Shown piece by piece: positions 10,001 to 15,685 of a stretch of DNA of 15,685 nucleotides (its first letter is position 1; every line of letters starts with the position of its first letter). Both the position numbers and the translations under genes were made by a program. The DNA lies in assembly GCA_014904845.1 (NCBI GenBank), contig MU119851.1, forward strand, positions 1 to 15,685. The letters are read 5' to 3'. The notes beneath the pieces were generated by a model. It did no database searches. It had not been told where the DNA came from and worked only from the letters and a program-made list of their open reading frames with translations. The stretch comes from Acephala macrosclerotiorum (taxonomy: Eukaryota > Ascomycota > Leotiomycetes > Helotiales > Mollisiaceae).

Positions 10001-11060
10001 TTAATTTATTATTTTAATATTAATCGTTTTAAGTTTTTTTATTTTTTATTTATTAAAAATAAAAATAAAAATTTAAATTTAAATATTTATTTTATAAAAT
10101 TTAAATATTTTTTCGTATATTTAATTTTTAAATTTTTTATTTATACGTTTTTTAATATTTTACGTTTTATATTATTAATCGAATAATATTTTTAATTATA
10201 TTTAAATTTTATATAAAATTTTTACTATATACGATTTTTTTTATTAAATTTATAATTTTAATATAATAATATAAATTTATTATATTTTATTAATTATATA
10301 AATATAAATAATATTAATTAATTTTTAAATTCAATTAAAATCATTTAATTAATTTTATTATTTAAAATTAAAATTTTTAATTTTTTTTATATTAATTATA
10401 TTAATATTATTATTAAAATAATTTTTTATACGAATACGATTATATAGTAAATAATATTTAATTTAATAATTTTTTCGATTTTTTTACGAAAAAATTATTT
10501 ATATTTAATAATATATAAAAAATATATTTTAAATTAAAAAATATAAAATTTTAAATTAATAATAATAAATTATATTTATAATTTAAAATCGAATTTATAT
10601 TAATTAAAAATAATTAAAATAATATTAAAAAATTTATTAAAAAATTAATTTTTTAATTTTAAATAAAAATTAATTTATATATTTATAAAATAATTAAATT
10701 CGAAAATTTTAATTAATTTATTTTAAAAAACTTATAAATATTATTAAAAATTTATATAAAAATTTAAATTTTTTAATATTTATTTATATATATTAACGAT
10801 TTTTTATTAAAAAATTATAATACGAAAAAAAATAATCGATTATTAACGTAAAAATAAAATCGAAATAATAATAATATTATATTATTATAAATTATTATTT
10901 TTAAAATTTTATTAAATATTTTTTTTAAAATATAAATTTATTTATTCAATTATTTATTTTATATATAACGTTAATAATTAATTAAAAAATTAATATAATT
11001 ATTTTATATTTTATATTTTTATTTTAATAATTAATTAAAAATTAAATATTATTTAATAAT
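10000..11060. other. Non-coding segment, T-rich then A-rich
   Basis: No gene seen. 10000-10480 is T-rich with seven or so CpG, spaced tens of bases apart. 10480-11060 is A-leaning, with a few CpG near 10790-10860. No repeats beyond short A/T runs. Confidence 0.45.
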
Positions 11061-11600
11061 TTATTAAATTATTATGTTTTAAATTTTTTTAATTTTATTT
11101 ATAATTTAAAAAATAATAATTAAATATATTTAATTTTATTTAAAATTCGTTTTTTTAATTTATTTTTTAATTATATTTTTTATATAAATAAATTTTTATA
11201 AAAATATATATAAAAAATTTAAATTTAATTATTTATTAATTTATATAAAGAATTTATTTAAAATTTATTTTTAATTTATTTTTAATTTTTTTATATTTTT
11301 TTTATTAATTTTTTAAATATTTAATTTTATAAAAAAAAAATTTTAAATTTTAAATTTTTTAATAAAATTTAAATATTTTTATATTTTTATTTTTTTTATT
11401 AAATAAAATTATTATATATTTTAAAAAATATTTTTTTAATTTTAATTTTTTAATTTAAAATTAATTTTCTTTTTAAATTTAAATTATATATTTATTTAAT
11501 TTGTTTTTTAATATATAATATAATATTAATTTTTTAATTTTAATTATTAAAATTTTTTTTTTAAATAATATTTTATATTTAATTTTTTTAAATATATTTA
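11060..11600. other. Strongly T-rich, very G+C-poor segment
   Basis: No gene seen. Long T-runs and TTTAATTTT patterns dominate, and G and C almost vanish: only a handful are visible in 540 bases, with one clear CpG near 11148. This is the poorest part of the window in CpG. Confidence 0.5.
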
Positions 11601-12780
11601 TAATTAATAATTATATTAAATAAAATTCGTAAATTAAATATTTAAAATTAAAAAAAATTTGTATTTTATAATATATATAATAAAAATATTTATATATTAA
11701 TACGAAATATATTTATAAAATCGAATCAAATAATAAAATTTTTAAAATTCTTTTATAAATTTTAATAAATAAAAATAAAAATTTAAATAATTTTAAAAAA
11801 AATAAATAAATTGTTTTAAAATATAATATTATTATTAAAAATTTAAATTTTAAAAATAAATTATATATGTATATTATTATAATTATTAATAAAATAAAAA
11901 TAAAAAATAAATATTATTAAATTTTTAAAAATTATTTAATTAAATTAAAAATACAAAATAATATAATTAAAAAAAAATTATAAATATTTTTTATATTAAT
12001 AAAAGAATTATAATAAATATAAAAAATTTAAAATCGAATTTAATTTTTTATATAAAATATAAATTATTAATAATTATAAAAAAAAAGTATTTATAATTAT
12101 ATAAATAAAATTTGAAAATTAATTTCAATTTAATTTATATTAAATATTATTATTAATTTGAAATATTTTTTTATATAATATAAATATAATAATTAATTAA
12201 AAAAATTTAATTTATAATATTATTAAAATTTATATATATTTAAAAAATTTTTATTAAAATTCAAATAATAAAATTCGTATTAAATTAAATAAATATTTTT
12301 TTAATAAATATTTATATATAAAATTATATTTTTTTTATTTTAATTAAATTTTAAAAATTTATATTTTTTTAAAATATTTTATATTTTATAATTTCGTTTT
12401 TATTTTCGATTTTTTATATTATTTATTATAAAAATTATTTAATATTTAAATATATTTTATTTTATATAAATCGATTTAAAAAAATTAATAATTTTTTTAT
12501 TAATATATTTAAATATATTTTATTAAAATTATATCGAGAAATTATTTTAATTAAATTTATTATTAATTATATTATTAATTAAATTTAAAATTTAAATATT
12601 ATATACGATATAAATTTTATTTTTAAAACGAATATTAAATTTATTATAAAAACAATTTAATAATATTTATAATAATAAAAAGTTTTTATTAAAATCGATT
12701 TTTTATATATTATTATTTTTAATATTAATAATTTAATTTTTTTATTTTTTTTGAATTTTTAAATAATTTTTAAATAAATA
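11600..12780. other. Non-coding segment, A-rich then mixed
   Basis: No gene seen. 11640-12110 is A-rich, 12290-12480 is T-rich, and the rest is mixed. CpG is scattered, with CGAG at about 12535. No tandem repeats were recognised. Confidence 0.45.
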
Positions 12781-12843
12781 ATAATAAAATTAAAAAAATG
12801 CAATTTAAATAATTTAACGATTTATAAACTTTTAATTACAAAT

Positions 12844-12877
12844 TTATATAATATATTATACGTTATATAATATATTA
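12844..12877. repeat. 15-bp A/T direct repeat flanking ACG
   Basis: TTATATAATATATTA occurs at 12844-12858 and again at 12863-12877, with TACG plus a short spacer between. Low-complexity sequence, so chance or slippage is likely. Confidence 0.45.
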
Positions 12878-14149
12878 ATAATAAAATTAAAAACAAATTA
12901 ATTAAATAAAAACGAAAATTAATATTATTTTCAAATCGAATATTTATATTATTTTTAATTAAAAAAAAATTTTAATAATTTATATAAAAAAATATAATCG
13001 ATTAAAATATAATAATTGAAATATTTAAAATAAAAAAAATTTTCAATTTAATTTTTTATTATTATTAATAATAATATCGATTTAAAAATATAAAAAAAAA
13101 TACGAATAAAATAATAATAAAAAATAATATAAGTAATAAATTCAAATATTAAATAATCGAATTATATATAATATATTAAATAATTAAATTAATATTAAAT
13201 TTTTAATTATAATTATATATAATAAATAAATTTCAATTATTATAATTAATAAACTTTTATATTTTTACGTTAAAATATAATATAAATAATATATTATAAA
13301 CGATATAATATTTATTATCGATTTTAAATACAATTATATTTTATTAGTAATTTTAAACGAGTTTTTATAATTAATATTATTTATTATTTTTAAAATAATA
13401 TATATTTTTAAAAATAAATAAAAAAATAAATATTTATATCGATTTTAATATAAACGTTAAACGATTTAATATTTTATAGTAATTTATAAAATAAAATATA
13501 AAAAATTGAAATATTTTAAAAATTAATTAATTATAAAATCGAATAAAAATAAATTAAAAAATAATATAAAAAATATTTAAAATAAATTTTTTTATAAATA
13601 TTTTTAAATATTAAAAAAAATAAAAATATTATATATTTAAATTTTTAATTTAAAAAATTATTTATCGTTTAATATTATATAAAAAAATATATTATATTTT
13701 TTAAATTTATTATTTTTAATATTTATAATACGAATCGATTAAAGTTTTTTTATTAAATATATATTAAAACAAATATTATATTATATTAAATAATATAAAT
13801 TAAAATATATTTTAATAAATATTAAATAAAGAAATTAATTATAATAATTTAAAAAATAAAATTATATAATAAAAATATAATATAATAAAAAAAATAACGA
13901 TTTATATAATATTTTAAATAATATAATTTTTTTATAATAAATATTAATATTCGAAATAAAAAAATAAAATATATTAAAAAAAAAAAAATTTTAATTATAT
14001 TAATATTTAATATAATTATTTATTAAAATTAAATATTAAAATAAAATTTAATAAATAATATCGAATAAAAATAATTTATTTACAAAATATAAAATTAATA
14101 TTTAATAAAAAAAATAAAAAATATTTATTATTTAAATAATTAAAACATA

Positions 14150-14166
14150 TAATAATAATAATAATA
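14150..14166. repeat. ATA trinucleotide microsatellite
   Basis: About five to six ATA units in a row in the A-rich block. Expected from slippage; no function implied. Confidence 0.5.
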
Positions 14167-14339
14167 TTTTATAAATATTATTTTAAATATTTGTATTTTA
14201 TTAAATAATAATAAAAAATTATTAATTAAAAATAATAATTAACAAAAAATTAATTTTAAAGATTTTAAAATTTTTTTTTTTTTAAATTAATAATATTTTT
14301 TAAATAAAATATATATAAATTATTAATATTATTAAATAA

Positions 14340-15685
14340 ACCAATTTAAAAATTTAATAAATTTAAATTTTTTTTATTAATTTAAATACAAATTTATAAA
14401 TTAAATATAAAATTTTTATATGAAATTCTTTTTAATATTGAAATTTTTTTTTTAATATTATTTATTATAATTATAATTTTAATTAAAATAAATATATTAA
14501 ATTTTAAAAAAAAAAATTAAAATTAATTTATTATATTTTATTTTTATATCGATAAATAATATATTTTTTAATATATTAATATAATAATTATATTAATTTT
14601 TTAAATTAAATTTATATTTTTTTAAAATTAATATTATAATATTAAATAATAATTTAAAAATAAATAATAAAATATATTTTTATATAATATTATTTTATAA
14701 CAATTTTTTATAACGTTTTAAAAAAAAAAAAAATAATATAAAAATATAAATATTTAATATTAATTTAAATTATAAATAAAACGAATTAAAAATATTATTA
14801 TTATAAAAAAATATATTATAATTTATTATTTTGAAAATTATTTAAATTAAAAACTTTTTAAATAATTTTAAAATAAATATATATATTCGTAAAATAATTA
14901 ATTTATTTATAAAAAAACAAATAATAAATATTATAATAAATTTATTATTTTTTAATATTATTATTAATTATATTTAATTATTAATATTTAATTATTTTAT
15001 AAATAATTTTAATAATAATAATATAAATATTTTAAAAAAAGAAATTATAATTTTAATAATCGATTAATCGTATTTAAAAAAAATATTTTAAATATATTTT
15101 TAAATATATTTTATATATATTTAAATTTTTTTAATATATTTATATATTATATTATATAATAAAATATTAATTTATATATAATTATATATTAAAAATATTT
15201 ATTTGTTTATTATTAATATAAAACGTAAATTGAAAAATTTAAATATATTTCGATTTACTTATATAAATTATAATATTTATAATTTAAAATTAATAAAAAT
15301 ATTTATTTAACGAATATTTTAATTAAATAAATATATTTAATCGAATAAATTTAATAATATTTTTTTATTAAAATAATAATAAATATAAAAAAAAAAATTA
15401 CGAAAAAATTATAATAATATATTAAATATATACGAGTATTTAATATTCGATTTATATTTAATATATTAATAATATTATAAATTTATAAAAACGTTAATAA
15501 ATATAAATTTTTTTTTATAAAATTTAATAATATAATAAATTAATTATTAATTATTTATAAATTTTTATTTTAAAATTTATAAATAATATAATTATTAAAA
15601 CGATTTTAATATATTTTTTTAAAAATAAAAATTAAAATAATAATTTTTATATTAAATTTAAATAATATTTCAATTTATTTAAATT
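14340..15685. other. Non-coding segment, mixed skew
   Basis: No gene seen. It opens with the only CC dinucleotide I noticed (14341-14342). 14340-14700 is balanced to T-rich, then A and T alternate in short blocks. A 14-base A-tract lies at 14720-14733. CpG is single and scattered, with small groups near 15060-15070 and 15430-15450. No tandem array was recognised. Confidence 0.45.

Larger units (their letters stand above)
12780..14340. other. Longest A-rich block of the window
   Basis: No gene seen. A exceeds T over about 1.5 kb: the 60 bases at 13081 hold 42 A, those at 13801 hold 37, those at 13861 hold 36, those at 13921 hold 35. A GC dinucleotide outside CGCG occurs at 12800, the only one I noticed. 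If the composition is the result of two-strand transition mutation, the block was purine-rich on the + strand before decay, as the sense strand of a coding or retroelement sequence can be. No frame is recoverable by eye. Confidence 0.5.
1..15685. other. Gene-free, extremely AT-rich block with CpG-biased residual G+C
   Basis: The whole window is A/T apart from scattered G and C, about 4-9% G+C in hand-counted samples. Most of the remaining G and C form CpG in A/T flanks, often extended to CGAG or CTCG. CpC and GpG are almost missing. No protein-coding gene, tRNA, rRNA or splice structure could be supported: stop triplets close all frames quickly, and apparent short frames encode only Lys/Asn/Ile/Phe/Tyr/Leu runs. 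Known parallels are RIP-mutated AT-rich isochores and centromeres of filamentous fungi, and the very AT-rich spacers of some eukaryotes. Assignment to fungal heterochromatin is inference; the lack of genes and the base bias are seen directly. Confidence 0.85.

Noticed and set aside
12799..12802. ATGCAA as a gene start
   Set aside because: It is notable only as a rare GC dinucleotide; the frame after this ATG closes within a few codons.
1..15685. Protein-coding genes on either strand
   Set aside because: All frames I followed are cut by TAA or, on the other strand, by TTA-derived stops within short distances. Stop-free stretches give only low-complexity Lys/Asn/Ile or Phe/Leu/Tyr runs with no domain, start context or codon structure.
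1..15685. Mitochondrial or plastid genome segment
   Set aside because: Very AT-rich mitochondrial DNA would still show tRNAs, rRNA or recognisable cox/cob/atp frames somewhere in 15.7 kb. None is visible, and the CpG-only residual pattern is not the GC-cluster pattern of yeast mitochondrial spacers. A purely intergenic organelle stretch of this length is unlikely but not excluded.
1..15685. Bisulfite-converted sequence artefact
   Set aside because: Conversion would remove non-CpG C but leave G on the read strand. Here non-CpG G is depleted as strongly as non-CpG C, so both strands were affected.
1..15685. Replication origin consensus matches, TATA boxes, A/T-rich promoters and poly-T terminators
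   Set aside because: In a nearly two-letter sequence such motifs occur everywhere by chance and have no discriminating power without genes nearby.

Overview
This 15.7 kb window is extremely AT-rich, gene-free DNA. Hand counts of two 600-base samples give about 4% G+C (positions 1-600) and about 9% (6661-7260); I estimate 5-6% overall. I found no open reading frame, tRNA, rRNA or other gene that I can support on either strand. TAA/TTA triplets close every frame at short intervals, and G and C are too sparse for any structured RNA.

The main signal is where the remaining G and C sit. About 60-80% of them are in CpG dinucleotides (14 of 23 G+C in the first sample, 44 of 55 in the second), roughly twenty times or more the expectation from base composition. 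CpA/TpG is next, then CpT/ApG. CpC/GpG is nearly absent: I noticed one GG (2056) and one CC (14341). This looks like a C-to-T conversion process that ran on both strands to near saturation and largely spared CpG. A RIP-like (repeat-induced point mutation) or cytosine-deamination history in a fungal AT-rich heterochromatin block or centromere is the best fit. Intergenic DNA of a very AT-rich eukaryote, such as an anaerobic gut fungus, is an alternative. The organism cannot be named from this window.

Layout: 1-600 is near A/T balance, with an AT microsatellite and a small CpG cluster. 600-4200 is mostly T-rich on the + strand. 4200-8350 is mostly A-rich and holds a 53-bp tandem repeat (6208-6335), two CpG clusters and a tandem array of about 200 bp per unit (7494-8122). 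8224-8286 has a 41-bp-spaced duplication, and 8316-8392 is the richest long CpG cluster. 9066-9266 is an 83-bp tandem repeat in a T-rich block. From 9480 to the end, A-rich and T-rich blocks alternate, with the longest A-rich block at 12780-14340.

The repeats give internal evidence about mutation. Two adjacent 53-bp copies differ at 4 positions, all transitions. The 200-bp copies include a clean CG-to-TA change. The 83-bp copies instead differ by A/T transversions or not at all, so local duplication continued after the DNA had become AT-saturated. Because transitions keep the purine/pyrimidine pattern, the alternating A-rich and T-rich blocks may be fossils of the strand asymmetry of ancestral elements.
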